A stretch of DNA of 64,000 nucleotides, taken from NCBI RefSeq assembly GCF_009769735.1, contig NZ_WSRO01000002.1, positions 6,745,001-6,809,000 of the forward strand, read 5' to 3'. The notes under the pieces were generated by a model, which was not told where the DNA came from, ran no database searches, and saw nothing but the letters and a program-made list of their open reading frames with translations. The DNA is from Streptomyces sp. BA2 (GTDB taxonomy: Bacteria > Actinomycetota > Actinomycetes > Streptomycetales > Streptomycetaceae). Made by a program: the position numbers and the translations under genes. Of the stretch, positions 55,501 to 64,000 are shown piece by piece. Each line of letters opens with the position of its first letter. Position 1 is the stretch's first letter.

Positions 55501-55887
55501 TCACTTGCGGGCGCCTTCGTCGGCTTCGTCGTTGTCGGGGGCCTTCTCCGCGGACTGCTGCTTCGGGATGTCCACGTTCTCCGCGGCAGCCGCTTCGGTG
55601 TCTTCCGACTTGTCCTCGGTCTCGGTCTCGGTCTCCGTCTTGGCCTCGGCGTCGGCTTCAGCCTCGGCCTTCCCTTCGGCCTTCGTCTCGGTCTCAGCCT
55701 GGGCCCCGGTCTCAGCCTTGGGCTCGTCGGTGGCGGCTTCGGCCTTGGCCTCTTCCTTGCTGGAGTCGGCCTCGGGGGACTCCCCGGCCGCTTCCGCCTC
55801 GGCCGTCAGGGTGCTGGCTGCCGCCTCGGCTGTTGACGCCTCTTCCGTGTCCTTGGACTTCCTGCGGAACCGTGCAAAAACGCCCAT
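55501..55887 (-). CDS. Acidic Ala/Glu-rich low-complexity protein
   Basis: The 128-residue protein begins with a short basic MGVFARFRRKSKD head followed by about 110 residues of Ala, Glu, Thr, Asp and Lys with no hydrophobic core. It should be disordered or an extended charged helix. ATG at 55887 follows GGAG at 5 nt. It precedes the MT0933-like gene by 25 nt, so the two form a small operon divergent from miaA. I do not recognise a function. Confidence 0.75.
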   Translation of the reverse strand: MGVFARFRRKSKDTEEASTAEAAASTLTAEAEAAGESPEADSSKEEAKAEAATDEPKAETGAQAETETKAEGKAEAEADAEAKTETETETEDKSEDTEAAAAENVDIPKQQSAEKAPDNDEADEGARK

Positions 55888-56069
55888 ATCTACTCCATAC
55901 GGTACTCGTGTGGGCGAAATCCCGCGCCGCCCGGTGCGCCCTGTTGCGCCACCCGGGTCGCCGATCCTCGAAACCGGCGGCCGGAACCTCGCAACAGGCA
56001 ACGACCCCGGAGGTGTGGCGTCACGTAGCTCGTTCGGGAAGTGGTCGCGGGATTTGCGAGACTGGGGCG

Positions 56070-57008
56070 GTGAGTAGAGCAGCTCCCGCACCGCGGGTCA
56101 TCGCCGTCGTCGGGCCGACCGCGGCAGGAAAGTCCGATCTGGGCGTTTTTCTCGCCCAGCGTCTCGGCGGCGAAGTCGTCAACGCCGACTCCATGCAGCT
56201 CTACAGAGGGATGGACATCGGGACCGCCAAGCTGACGCTCGAAGAGCGTGAGGGAGTGCCGCACCACCTCCTCGACATCTGGGACGTCACGGAGGCGGCG
56301 AGCGTCGCCGAGTACCAGAAGCTGGCGCGAGCCGAAATCGACCGCCTCCTCGCCGACGGACGCTGGCCGATCCTGGTCGGTGGCTCCGGGCTCTACGTCA
56401 GGGGAGCCGTCGACCACCTGGAGTTCCCCGGTACCGACCCGGAAGTGCGGGCCCGCCTTGAGGAAGAACTCGCGCTCCACGGCTCCGGCGCGCTCCATGC
56501 CCGCCTCGCCGCCGCCGACCCCGGAGCGGGCCAGGCCATCCTGCCCAGCAACGGCCGCCGCATCGTCCGCGCCCTTGAGGTCATCGAGATCACCGGAAAG
56601 CCCTTCACCGCCAACCTCCCCGGCCACGACTCCGTCTACGACACTGTCCAGATCGGCGTCGATGTCGGCCGCCCCGAGCTCGACGAACGCATCGCCACGC
56701 GCGTGGACCGCATGTGGGACGCCGGTCTCGTCGACGAGGTGCGCGCCCTGGAGGCCGTGGGGCTCCGTGAGGGGCGTACGGCTTCACGTGCGCTCGGGTA
56801 CCAGCAGGTGCTCGCGGCGCTCGCGGGGGAGTGCACCGACGACGAGGCGCGCGCGGAGACCGTGCGCGCGACCAAGCGTTTCGCGCGCCGTCAGGACTCG
56901 TGGTTCCGCCGCGATCCCCGGGTGCACTGGCTCAGTGGCGCCATGACCGATCGAGGGGAACTCCCAGGACGTGCAATGGCGTTGGTCGAACGAGCGGTCA
57001 CAGCCTGA
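56070..57008 (+). CDS. miaA: tRNA dimethylallyltransferase MiaA
   Basis: The 312-residue enzyme transfers a dimethylallyl group to A37 of tRNAs reading UNN codons, giving the substrate of MiaB. P-loop GPTAAGKS (Lys21), NADSMQLYRGMDIGTAK, DLWD-like LLDIWD and SGLYVRG motifs are present. The C-terminal helical part has SRALGYQQ and the KRFARRQDSWFRRD block. GTG at 56070 begins VSRAAPAPRVIAVVG. It is followed after 100 nt by a membrane protein gene and then dapF. Confidence 0.96.
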   Translation: MSRAAPAPRVIAVVGPTAAGKSDLGVFLAQRLGGEVVNADSMQLYRGMDIGTAKLTLEEREGVPHHLLDIWDVTEAASVAEYQKLARAEIDRLLADGRWPILVGGSGLYVRGAVDHLEFPGTDPEVRARLEEELALHGSGALHARLAAADPGAGQAILPSNGRRIVRALEVIEITGKPFTANLPGHDSVYDTVQIGVDVGRPELDERIATRVDRMWDAGLVDEVRALEAVGLREGRTASRALGYQQVLAALAGECTDDEARAETVRATKRFARRQDSWFRRDPRVHWLSGAMTDRGELPGRAMALVERAVTA

Positions 57009-57109
57009 TCACGTGATGGCATCGGGACGCTCCGGCGGTCATCCCGGCCCCTGACGCCGTGCCATCATCGACCATCGATCGACCAGTGGAGTCCGAAGTA
57101 GGAGGGCGG

Positions 57110-57571
57110 ATGGCGATGGAGGCCGGCCCTCGTGACACCGCGCATGACGGCGGCGAGCTGACCCCGGACGGCCCTGACGGGCCGCCGGACGGCGTGACCG
57201 ACGACGGTCCCGTCGCGGACGCGATGGCCGCGGCGGAGGTCGAGGTCGAACTGCGCCCGCAGCGCCGTCTGCGCATCTGGCAGCTCGCGCCGATCGTCAT
57301 CCTCGCCGCCGCCGGATCGCTGATGTTCGCCTTCCCGCTGGCCTTCGAGTTCGGGGACGGCGGCGCCGTCGTCGCCATGCTCGGACTCCTGATCAGCAGC
57401 TGCGCCGCGGGCTGGGGCATGATGGCCGCGCGCCGCGTGGGGCACACCTGGCCGGGACTGCCGGAGCGCGGTTCCGGAGCCCGCCCGGACTGGCGGATCG
57501 TCTCCGCGTACGCCCTGGTGTTCCTCGCCGTCGCCGTCCTCGCCGTGTGGCGGGTCGCGCGCCTTCGCTGA
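57110..57571 (+). CDS. Hypothetical membrane protein between miaA and dapF
   Basis: The 153-residue protein has an acidic disordered N-terminus (about 1-55) and three membrane helices (about 63-84, 91-115 and 133-150). No family is recognised, but such a protein is conserved at this site in Streptomyces. ATG at 57110 follows GGAGGG at short spacing; ATG at 57116 is an alternative. It may be part of the miaA-dapF transcript. Confidence 0.8.
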   Translation: MAMEAGPRDTAHDGGELTPDGPDGPPDGVTDDGPVADAMAAAEVEVELRPQRRLRIWQLAPIVILAAAGSLMFAFPLAFEFGDGGAVVAMLGLLISSCAAGWGMMAARRVGHTWPGLPERGSGARPDWRIVSAYALVFLAVAVLAVWRVARLR

Positions 57572-57646
57572 CGGCGTTGTACGAGGTCAGAGCCCTGGCG
57601 GGCACCTTGACGACTGACTGTCCGCGGCACCCCGTACGATCGAGGA

Positions 57647-58525
57647 ATGAGCACGCGGATCGCCTTCCTCAAGGGGCACGGGACCGAGAACGACTTCGTG
57701 ATCATCCCTGACCCCGAGAACGCCATCGAGCTGTCCCCGGCCGCTGTCGCCGCCCTGTGCGACCGCCGTGCGGGCATCGGGGGCGACGGCCTGCTGCACG
57801 TCGTGCGTACGACGGCTCACCCCGAGGTACGCCATCTGGCCGCCGAGGCCGAGTGGTTCATGGACTACCGCAACGGCGACGGTTCGATCGCCGAGATGTG
57901 CGGCAACGGCGTGCGCGTCTTCGCCCGCTATCTGCAGCGCGCCGGACTGGTGGGCGAGGGCGATCTGGCCGTCGCGACCCGTGGCGGCGTGAAGACCGTG
58001 CACATCGCCAAGGCCGCGGCCGGCGGGGACGTCACCGTCGGCATGGGCAAGGCGTCCTTCCCCGAAGGTGACGTCGAGGTCTCCGTGGCGGACCACCACT
58101 GGCCCGCGCGCAACGTGAACATGGGCAACCCGCACGCGGTCGCCTTCATCGACGACCTGGCCCACGCGGGCAACCTGTACGACGCGCCGCCATTCAGTCC
58201 CGCTTCGGCCTACCCGGACGGTGTGAACGTCGAGTTCGTCGTCGACCGTGGCCCTCGTCACGTCGCCATGCGGGTGCACGAGCGCGGCGCCGGCGAGACT
58301 CGCTCGTGCGGCACGGGCGCGTGCGCCGTGGCCGTCGCGGCGGCCCGCAGGGACGGGGCGGACCCCGCCACGACCGGTTCGCCGGTCACGTACACCGTCG
58401 ATCTGCCTGGTGGGAGCCTGGTGATCACCGAGCGGCCCGACGGCGAGATCGAAATGACGGGCCCCGCGGTGATCGTCGCCGAAGGCGAGATCGACGCGGA
58501 ATGGCTCGAAACTGTAAACCCGTGA
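57647..58525 (+). CDS. dapF: Diaminopimelate epimerase
   Basis: The 292-residue enzyme interconverts LL- and meso-diaminopimelate in the lysine/peptidoglycan pathway. The two catalytic cysteines are Cys85 (MCGNGVR) and Cys221 (SCGTGACA). The N-terminal FLKGHGTENDFV is typical. Although Streptomyces peptidoglycan uses LL-DAP, meso-DAP is still needed for lysine. TACGAT 6 nt before the ATG suggests a leaderless mRNA. Confidence 0.96.
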   Translation: MSTRIAFLKGHGTENDFVIIPDPENAIELSPAAVAALCDRRAGIGGDGLLHVVRTTAHPEVRHLAAEAEWFMDYRNGDGSIAEMCGNGVRVFARYLQRAGLVGEGDLAVATRGGVKTVHIAKAAAGGDVTVGMGKASFPEGDVEVSVADHHWPARNVNMGNPHAVAFIDDLAHAGNLYDAPPFSPASAYPDGVNVEFVVDRGPRHVAMRVHERGAGETRSCGTGACAVAVAAARRDGADPATTGSPVTYTVDLPGGSLVITERPDGEIEMTGPAVIVAEGEIDAEWLETVNP

Positions 58526-58667
58526 ACTGTCGCTCGAATGGGTGATCCGTTTCACGCTCGGCGAGAGGCGGTCAGCGGCGCGTGATGGGCTCGGTAGCAT
58601 CAAGCACCGGCCCGGACGGAGCACGCCGTCGTCCGCCCACCGCCGGTCGGAGCAGCCGGAGGTGCCC

Positions 58668-60827
58668 ATGAGTGCGGAGGCTACAAACCCTGCGATGTCA
58701 GGCCCCGTGACGCCCGCAGCGCAGCGCAGGCGCGGCCGCCCACGGCTTGACCTGCGCAGGCTCGGCCGGGCAGCCCTGTTGGGGTCCGGCACCCGGGACC
58801 GGTTGCCGGACGCCATCGGCCATGTGGCGGAAGCCCATCGCGCCCACTACCCGGACGCGGACCTGGAGCCGCTGCGGCGTGCGTGGGTCCTGGCGGAGTC
58901 ATCCCACCGCGGCCAGATGCGCAAGAGCGGTGAGCCGTACATCACACACCCGCTCGCGGTGACCCTGATCCTCGCCCAACTGGGCGCCGAGATCACGACC
59001 TTGACCGCCTCCCTGCTCCACGACACCGTCGAGGACACGGATGTGACGCTCGATCAGGTGCGTACGGAATTCGGCGACGACGTCTGCTATCTGGTCGACG
59101 GCGTCACGAAGCTGGAGAAGGTCGACTACGGAGCCGCCGCCGAGCCCGAGACCTTCCGCAAGATGCTCGTGGCCACCGGCAACGACGTACGCGTCATGTC
59201 GATCAAGCTGGCCGACCGCCTGCACAACATGCGCACGCTCGGCGTCATGCGCCCCGAGAAACAGGCACGGATCGCCAAGGTGACACGTGACGTGCTCATT
59301 CCGCTCGCCGAACGCCTCGGCGTGCAGGCGCTCAAGACCGAGCTGGAGGACCTCGTATTCGCGATCCTCCACCCGGAGGAGTACGCCCGGGTCCAAGAGC
59401 TGATCGCGGCCAACGCCGTGGGCGGCGGCGACCCGCTGGAGGGGACGGCGGACGACGTCCGGGCGGTGCTGCGCGAGGCGGGCATCGCGGCCGAAGTCCT
59501 CATCAGGCCACGGCACTACGTCTCGGTCCACCGGGTGCACCGCAAACGCGGCGAGATGCGCGCGGCCGACTTCGGACGGCTCCTGGTCCTGGTGAACGAG
59601 GACGCGGACTGTTACGGCGTCCTCGGAGAGCTGCACACGTGCTTCACGCCGGTGGTCTCGGAGTTCAAGGACTTCATCGCCGTACCGAAGTTCAACCTCT
59701 ACCAGTCGCTGCACACGGCGGTGGCCCGCCCGGACGGGGAGGTCGCCGAAGTCCTCATCCGCACGTACCAGATGCACAAGGTGGCCGAGGCCGGCGTCGT
59801 CGCGTTGCGCAATCCGTACGCTCCTCCTTCGGAGGAGCAGTCCGATGCCGGTCCCGACGCCTCTTCGGACGACGCCGTGGAGGGTGAGCGCGCCGACCCG
59901 ACCCGGCCCGGCTGGCTCTCCCGCCTGCTCGACTGGCAGGAGGCGGCGCCCGACCCCGACACGTTCTGGTCCACGCTCCGCGAAGACCTCGCCCAGGACC
60001 GCGAGATCGCCGTCTTCCGCCCCGACGGCGGCACGCTCGGCCTGCCCGCCGGTGCGAGCTGCGTGGACGCCGCCTACGCCCAGTACGGCGAGGACGCCCA
60101 CGCCTGCATCGGCGCACGTGTCAACGGCCGCCTGGCCACGCTGAGCACGGTCCTGCGGGACGGCGACACGGTCCAGCTGCTCATGGGACAGGACGCGGCG
60201 TCCGGGCCATCGCGCGAGTGGCTCGACCACGCGCGCACGCCCGGCGCTCGGATCGCCATCCGGCGCTGGCTCACGACCCACCCCACGCCCGCCTCGGCAC
60301 CCCCGGCGTCGCCCCCGGAGAAGACGGCCCCCGCGCCCCTGCCGCAGGCCTCCGACTTCCCGCGCCCCGCCGCGGCGAACGCCGTGGTGGACAGGGAAGG
60401 CGCGAGCGTACGACTCGCCGGCTGCTGTACGCCCGTGCCGCCCGACGAGGTGACCGCCTTCGCCGTGCGCGGCGGGGTCGTCACCGTGCACCGCGTCGAG
60501 TGTCCCGCCGTCGCGCGCATGAAGGAGGTGGGGCGTGCGGAGGTAGGAGTGCGCTGGGGAGACAGCGCGGAGTGCCGGGTCACGCTGATCGCCGAGTCGT
60601 TCGGGCGGGCGCATCTGCTGGCCGACCTCACGGAAGCCATCGCCCTGGAGGGCGTCGAGGTCATGTCGGCGACCGTCGAGCCGCCGAGCCAGCAGCGCGT
60701 GCGCCACACGTACACGCTGCAACTGCCGGACGCGGCCCACCTGCCGGGGCTGATGCGTGCGATGCGTGCGGTGCCCGGGGTGTACGACGTCAGCCGTGCC
60801 CAGCACCCGGCGGCGGCGACTTCGTAG
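58668..60827 (+). CDS. rshA: RelA/SpoT homologue with intact hydrolase and degenerate synthetase domain
   Basis: The 719-residue protein has the RSH layout: HD hydrolase (about 60-215; SGEPYITHP, LLHDTVEDTD, LADRLHNMRTL), synthetase-like domain (about 265-385), TGS (about 460-525) and a C-terminal CC/ACT region (GCCTPVPPDEV, RVECPAVARM). HD motifs are complete, so (p)ppGpp hydrolysis is expected. The synthetase region departs from Rel: LIRPRHY for GRPKH, GRLL for LAVR, EFKD for RFKD, EVLIRT for EVQIRT, and AHW is lost. A second, full Rel is expected elsewhere in the genome. ATG at 58668 follows GGAGGTG. It is the S. coelicolor rshA counterpart by position. Confidence 0.92.
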   Translation: MSAEATNPAMSGPVTPAAQRRRGRPRLDLRRLGRAALLGSGTRDRLPDAIGHVAEAHRAHYPDADLEPLRRAWVLAESSHRGQMRKSGEPYITHPLAVTLILAQLGAEITTLTASLLHDTVEDTDVTLDQVRTEFGDDVCYLVDGVTKLEKVDYGAAAEPETFRKMLVATGNDVRVMSIKLADRLHNMRTLGVMRPEKQARIAKVTRDVLIPLAERLGVQALKTELEDLVFAILHPEEYARVQELIAANAVGGGDPLEGTADDVRAVLREAGIAAEVLIRPRHYVSVHRVHRKRGEMRAADFGRLLVLVNEDADCYGVLGELHTCFTPVVSEFKDFIAVPKFNLYQSLHTAVARPDGEVAEVLIRTYQMHKVAEAGVVALRNPYAPPSEEQSDAGPDASSDDAVEGERADPTRPGWLSRLLDWQEAAPDPDTFWSTLREDLAQDREIAVFRPDGGTLGLPAGASCVDAAYAQYGEDAHACIGARVNGRLATLSTVLRDGDTVQLLMGQDAASGPSREWLDHARTPGARIAIRRWLTTHPTPASAPPASPPEKTAPAPLPQASDFPRPAAANAVVDREGASVRLAGCCTPVPPDEVTAFAVRGGVVTVHRVECPAVARMKEVGRAEVGVRWGDSAECRVTLIAESFGRAHLLADLTEAIALEGVEVMSATVEPPSQQRVRHTYTLQLPDAAHLPGLMRAMRAVPGVYDVSRAQHPAAATS

Positions 60828-60938
60828 TTGACGGTTATCGGGCGTCAGCGTCGCCTCGGCCCCCTGCCTGCGACTCGTTCGAGTGGCATGGCGCGCGCCG
60901 ACACCGGTGCGGAAGGCGCGCGCTGATAGCGGTAGTTC

Positions 60939-62426
60939 ATGCTGCTCACCCCCCGGGTCAAGGCCTCGCGGCCGAGGACTCTCCGCATCGCGACCACGCT
61001 CCTGGCCGCGGCCACCTCCGCCACCCTTCTCGCCGCGAGTGCGCCGTCACCGGCCAGACCGCTCGGCATCGGCGACCGGCTCTTCCCGCACCTGGGCAAC
61101 CCCGGGTACGACGTCATGGCGTACGACATCGCCTTCACGTACCACGGCGACAACAAGAAGCCGCTCGATGCCGTGACGGTGATCGACGCCCGTACGAGCG
61201 CCCCGCTGAGGCGCGTCAACCTCGACTTCGCCCACGGTAAGGTCCGCTCAGTCGCCGTCAACGGCGCTCCAGCCCGCTTCGAGACCACCGGTGAGGACCT
61301 GGTCGTCACGCCGTCACGGCCGCTGAGCCGGGACGAGCAGATGCGGATCACCGTCCGGCACACCAGTGATCCCCGGCCCACGAAGAACAAGGACGGCGGC
61401 TGGGTGCCCACCGCCGACGGGCTCGCCATGGCCAACCAGGCCGACGCCGGGCACCGCGTGTTCCCGTCGAACGACCACCCCTCCGACAAGGCGCGGTTCA
61501 CCTTCCGCGTCACCACCCCGAAGGGGCTCACCGCCGTCGCCAACGGTCTGCCCGTCGCGACGGCGCACACCGGGGCCACCACGACGCGGGCCTTCCGCAC
61601 CCGCCACCCCATGGCGACGGAACTGGCGCAGGTGTCCATCGGCCGCTCCACCGTGGTGCACCGCTCCGGGCCGCACGGCCTCCCCGTACGCGATGTGGTG
61701 CCCACCAAGGACCGCAAGGCTATGGAGCGCTGGCTGAAGAAGACGCCGGACCAGATCGGCTGGATGGAGGAGAAGGTCGGCCGCTACCCCTTCGAGACGT
61801 ACGGCGTGCTGATGGCGCAGGCACAGACCGGCTTCGAACTCGAGACGCAGACCCTCTCCCTCTTCGAGAGCGATCTGTTCAAGCGGCCCGAGTTCCCCGA
61901 GTGGTACGTGGACTCGATCATGGTGCATGAGCTTGCGCACCAGTGGTTCGGCGACAGCGTGAGCCCGAGCTCCTGGTCCGATCTCTGGCTCAACGAAGGG
62001 CACGCCACCTGGTACGAGGCCCTCTTCGCCGAGGAGAAGTCGAAGAAGCCCCTCCAGAAGCGGATGCGTGAGGCCTACCGGCAGTCGGACGGCTGGCGCG
62101 CCGCGGGCGGACCGCCGGCCGCGCCGAAGGGCCCCGCACCGGGCCAGAAGATCAGCATCTTCCGCCCGGTGGTGTACGACGGCAGCGCGCTGGTGCTCTA
62201 CGCACTGCGGCAGGAGATCGGGCACGACAACTTCGACCGCCTCGAGCGTGACTTCGTGCGCACCTACCGGGACGGGAACGCGACGACCGCGGACTTCGTG
62301 CGGCTCGCCTCGTCGACCGCGGGCCGTGATCTGAGCGGTTTCTTCGACGCCTGGCTGTACGGCGCGAAGACGCCGCCGATGCCGGGCCATCCGGACTGGC
62401 GTAAGGCGGCTCCCGCCCGGAAATAA
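60939..62426 (+). CDS. Secreted M1-family zinc metallopeptidase
   Basis: The 495-residue protein has a signal peptide (about 1-38), a beta-sandwich N-terminal domain and a gluzincin catalytic domain. The zinc motif is HELAH (His330, Glu331, His334) with Glu353 in NEGHATW at the standard 18-residue gap. LMAQAQTGFELETQT is the position of the GAMEN exopeptidase motif and is altered, so aminopeptidase specificity is uncertain. It lacks the long C-terminal domain of larger M1 enzymes. It lies between rshA and hflX. Confidence 0.92.
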   Translation: MLLTPRVKASRPRTLRIATTLLAAATSATLLAASAPSPARPLGIGDRLFPHLGNPGYDVMAYDIAFTYHGDNKKPLDAVTVIDARTSAPLRRVNLDFAHGKVRSVAVNGAPARFETTGEDLVVTPSRPLSRDEQMRITVRHTSDPRPTKNKDGGWVPTADGLAMANQADAGHRVFPSNDHPSDKARFTFRVTTPKGLTAVANGLPVATAHTGATTTRAFRTRHPMATELAQVSIGRSTVVHRSGPHGLPVRDVVPTKDRKAMERWLKKTPDQIGWMEEKVGRYPFETYGVLMAQAQTGFELETQTLSLFESDLFKRPEFPEWYVDSIMVHELAHQWFGDSVSPSSWSDLWLNEGHATWYEALFAEEKSKKPLQKRMREAYRQSDGWRAAGGPPAAPKGPAPGQKISIFRPVVYDGSALVLYALRQEIGHDNFDRLERDFVRTYRDGNATTADFVRLASSTAGRDLSGFFDAWLYGAKTPPMPGHPDWRKAAPARK

Positions 62427-62596
62427 CCCACGTGACGAGACGGGCCGTTCCGTGCAACCATCTTCAGGTCGGCGCCGCTGCGGGTCCGGGAAAACCCTTC
62501 GGGGTGATCTCAGGGCTCCCGCCGGCCGGCCCGGGGAATCTCGGGGCGGCCCCGAGCGTTCAACCCTATGACGAATCCCATCGACGTAAGGATCCA

Positions 62597-64000
62597 ATGA
62601 CCTCCTCTTCTTCCCCTTCCCAGGACGCGCAGAGCCTCGCGCAGAACTACCCCGAAGGTCTTCGGGCCGATGCCCTGATGGAAGAGGACGTCGCCTGGAG
62701 CCACGGACACGACGGAGAGCGGGACGGCGAACAGTTCGACCGCTCCGAGCGCGCGGCCCTGCGCCGCGTCGCCGGCCTCTCCACCGAGCTCGAGGACGTC
62801 ACCGAAGTCGAGTACCGACAGCTCCGTCTGGAGCGAGTGGTGCTGGTCGGCGTGTGGACCTCGGGCACAGTGCAGGACGCGGAGAACTCCGTCGCCGAGC
62901 TGGCCGCCCTCGCCGAGACGGCGGGCGCGCTCGTGCTGGACGGCGTCATTCAGCGCCGCGACAAGCCCGACCCGGCGACGTACATCGGATCCGGCAAGGC
63001 CCAGGAGCTGCGTGACATCGTCCTCGAGACCGGGGCCGACACCGTCGTCTGTGACGGTGAGCTGAGCCCTGGCCAGCTGATTCACCTCGAAGACGTCGTC
63101 AAGGTCAAGGTGGTCGACAGGACCGCCCTGATCCTCGACATCTTCGCCCAGCACGCCAAGTCCCGAGAGGGCAAGGCGCAGGTCGCCCTTGCCCAGATGC
63201 AGTACATGCTCCCGCGCCTCCGAGGCTGGGGTCAGTCGCTCTCCCGCCAGATGGGCGGCGGCGGATCCAGCGGTGGCGGCGGCATGGCGACACGTGGTCC
63301 CGGTGAGACCAAGATCGAGACGGACCGCCGTCGGATCCGCGAGAAGATGGCGAAGATGCGCCGGGAGATCGCGGAGATGAAGACGGGCCGCGAGATCAAG
63401 CGCCAGGAGCGCAAGCGCAACAAGGTGCCTTCGGTCGCGATCGCCGGTTACACGAACGCGGGCAAGTCCTCCCTGCTCAACCGCCTCACGGGCGCGGGCG
63501 TCCTGGTGGAGAACGCCCTGTTCGCCACCCTCGACCCGACCGTGCGCCGGGCCGAGACGCCGAGCGGCCGGATCTACACCCTGGCCGACACCGTCGGGTT
63601 CGTACGGCATCTGCCGCACCACCTCGTCGAGGCGTTCCGCTCCACGATGGAGGAGGTCGGCGAGTCCGACCTGATCCTGCACGTGGTGGACGGTTCGCAC
63701 CCGGTGCCGGAGGAGCAGCTGGCCGCCGTGCGCGAGGTGATCCGCGATGTGGGCGCGACCGACGTGCCCGAGATCGTGATCGTCAACAAGGCGGACGCGG
63801 CCGATCCGCTGGTCCTCCAGCGGCTGCTGCGCAACGAGAAGCACGCGATCGCGGTCTCCGCGCGCACGGGCGCGGGCATCGAAGAGCTGCTCGCGCTGAT
63901 CGACGCCGAACTGCCGCGGCCCAAGGTCGAGATCGAGGCCCTCGTGCCGTACACGCAGGGCCAGCTCATCTCGCGGGCGCACGCCGAGGGCGAGGTGCTC
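62597..64000 (+). CDS. hflX: GTPase HflX (partial, runs off the window)
   Basis: ATG at 62597 follows AAGGA and the frame is open for 468 codons to the window edge. HflX is a ribosome-splitting GTPase active in stress. Visible parts are the N-terminal HflX domain (about 70-200; YIGSGKAQELRD), a glycine-rich loop (GGGGSSGGGG, about 216-225) and RGPGETKIE. A coiled segment and the G domain follow, with G1 GYTNAGKSS (Lys290), DPTVRR, G3 DTVGF and G4 NKAD. The C-terminal end is outside the window. Confidence 0.96.
   Translation, partial: MTSSSSPSQDAQSLAQNYPEGLRADALMEEDVAWSHGHDGERDGEQFDRSERAALRRVAGLSTELEDVTEVEYRQLRLERVVLVGVWTSGTVQDAENSVAELAALAETAGALVLDGVIQRRDKPDPATYIGSGKAQELRDIVLETGADTVVCDGELSPGQLIHLEDVVKVKVVDRTALILDIFAQHAKSREGKAQVALAQMQYMLPRLRGWGQSLSRQMGGGGSSGGGGMATRGPGETKIETDRRRIREKMAKMRREIAEMKTGREIKRQERKRNKVPSVAIAGYTNAGKSSLLNRLTGAGVLVENALFATLDPTVRRAETPSGRIYTLADTVGFVRHLPHHLVEAFRSTMEEVGESDLILHVVDGSHPVPEEQLAAVREVIRDVGATDVPEIVIVNKADAADPLVLQRLLRNEKHAIAVSARTGAGIEELLALIDAELPRPKVEIEALVPYTQGQLISRAHAEGEVL

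Noticed and set aside
59660-59720. Leu in place of Gly in the RSH motif NGYQSLHT taken as loss of function
   Set aside because: Bacillus Rel has Met at this position, so it is tolerated. Only the other motif changes are used in the finding.

Overview
The window is high-GC actinobacterial chromosomal DNA, almost certainly from a Streptomyces. Codon third positions are strongly G/C, GTG starts are common, the rRNA spacer carries no tRNA, and gene content and order (osaC/osaA/osaB, ftsK, rimO, pgsA, cinA, clgR, dps, nei, lhr, recA, recX, gluABCD, miaB, miaA, dapF, a RelA/SpoT homologue, hflX) follow the core region known from S. coelicolor. No prophage, insertion sequence, integrase or CRISPR array was seen; this is core-chromosome sequence with a few small accessory or decaying insertions.

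Layout: 1-3753 is the end of an rRNA operon (3' tip of 16S, spacer, 23S, 5S, strong terminator). 3801-5608 holds a truncated DegT-type aminotransferase lacking its PLP lysine, a secreted LpqC-type esterase lipoprotein and a tRNA-Thr(GGT). 5695-15073 is the osmotic-stress signalling cluster: OsaC (kinase-like/PAS/GAF/PP2C protein), divergent from OsaA (1837-residue cytoplasmic hybrid histidine kinase with about a dozen HAMP units) and OsaB (response regulator without DNA-binding domain). 15212-23279 is a co-directional housekeeping run: ftsK, a RodZ-like HTH membrane protein, rimO, pgsA, cinA, a possible micro-ORF, clgR and a Dps protein. 23514-30348 holds a small membrane protein, an SDR oxidoreductase, an endonuclease VIII-type glycosylase and the large helicase lhr. 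30428-35242 has an AraC regulator coupled to azlC/azlD, a short remnant resembling a metallo-beta-lactamase-fold enzyme, a PucR-type regulator, an unrecognised cyclase-like protein and a DUF3046 protein.

35387-38826 holds an AI-2E family transporter and recA-recX behind a LexA-type SOS box and a long leader. 39078-42340 is an ArsR-type regulator overlapping an FtsX-type permease that has no ATPase partner. 42347-43443 is a compact cysteine module on the minus strand: a 15-codon Cys-rich leader peptide, cysteine dioxygenase and a rhodanese. An FAD monooxygenase follows. 45472-48791 is the gluABCD glutamate uptake operon; 49080-52232 is a two-component system convergent with an orphan TAXI-type binding protein. 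From 52319 to the end come miaB, two small conserved genes, a Pro-rich MT0933-like protein and an acidic low-complexity protein, miaA, a membrane protein, dapF, rshA, a secreted M1 peptidase and hflX, which runs off the window.

I did not find an unmistakable new system. The observations most worth following are the Cys leader/attenuator ahead of cysteine dioxygenase, the poly-HAMP kinase, the ATPase-less permease, the TAXI/two-component pairing, and the regulatory sites around recA and clgR.
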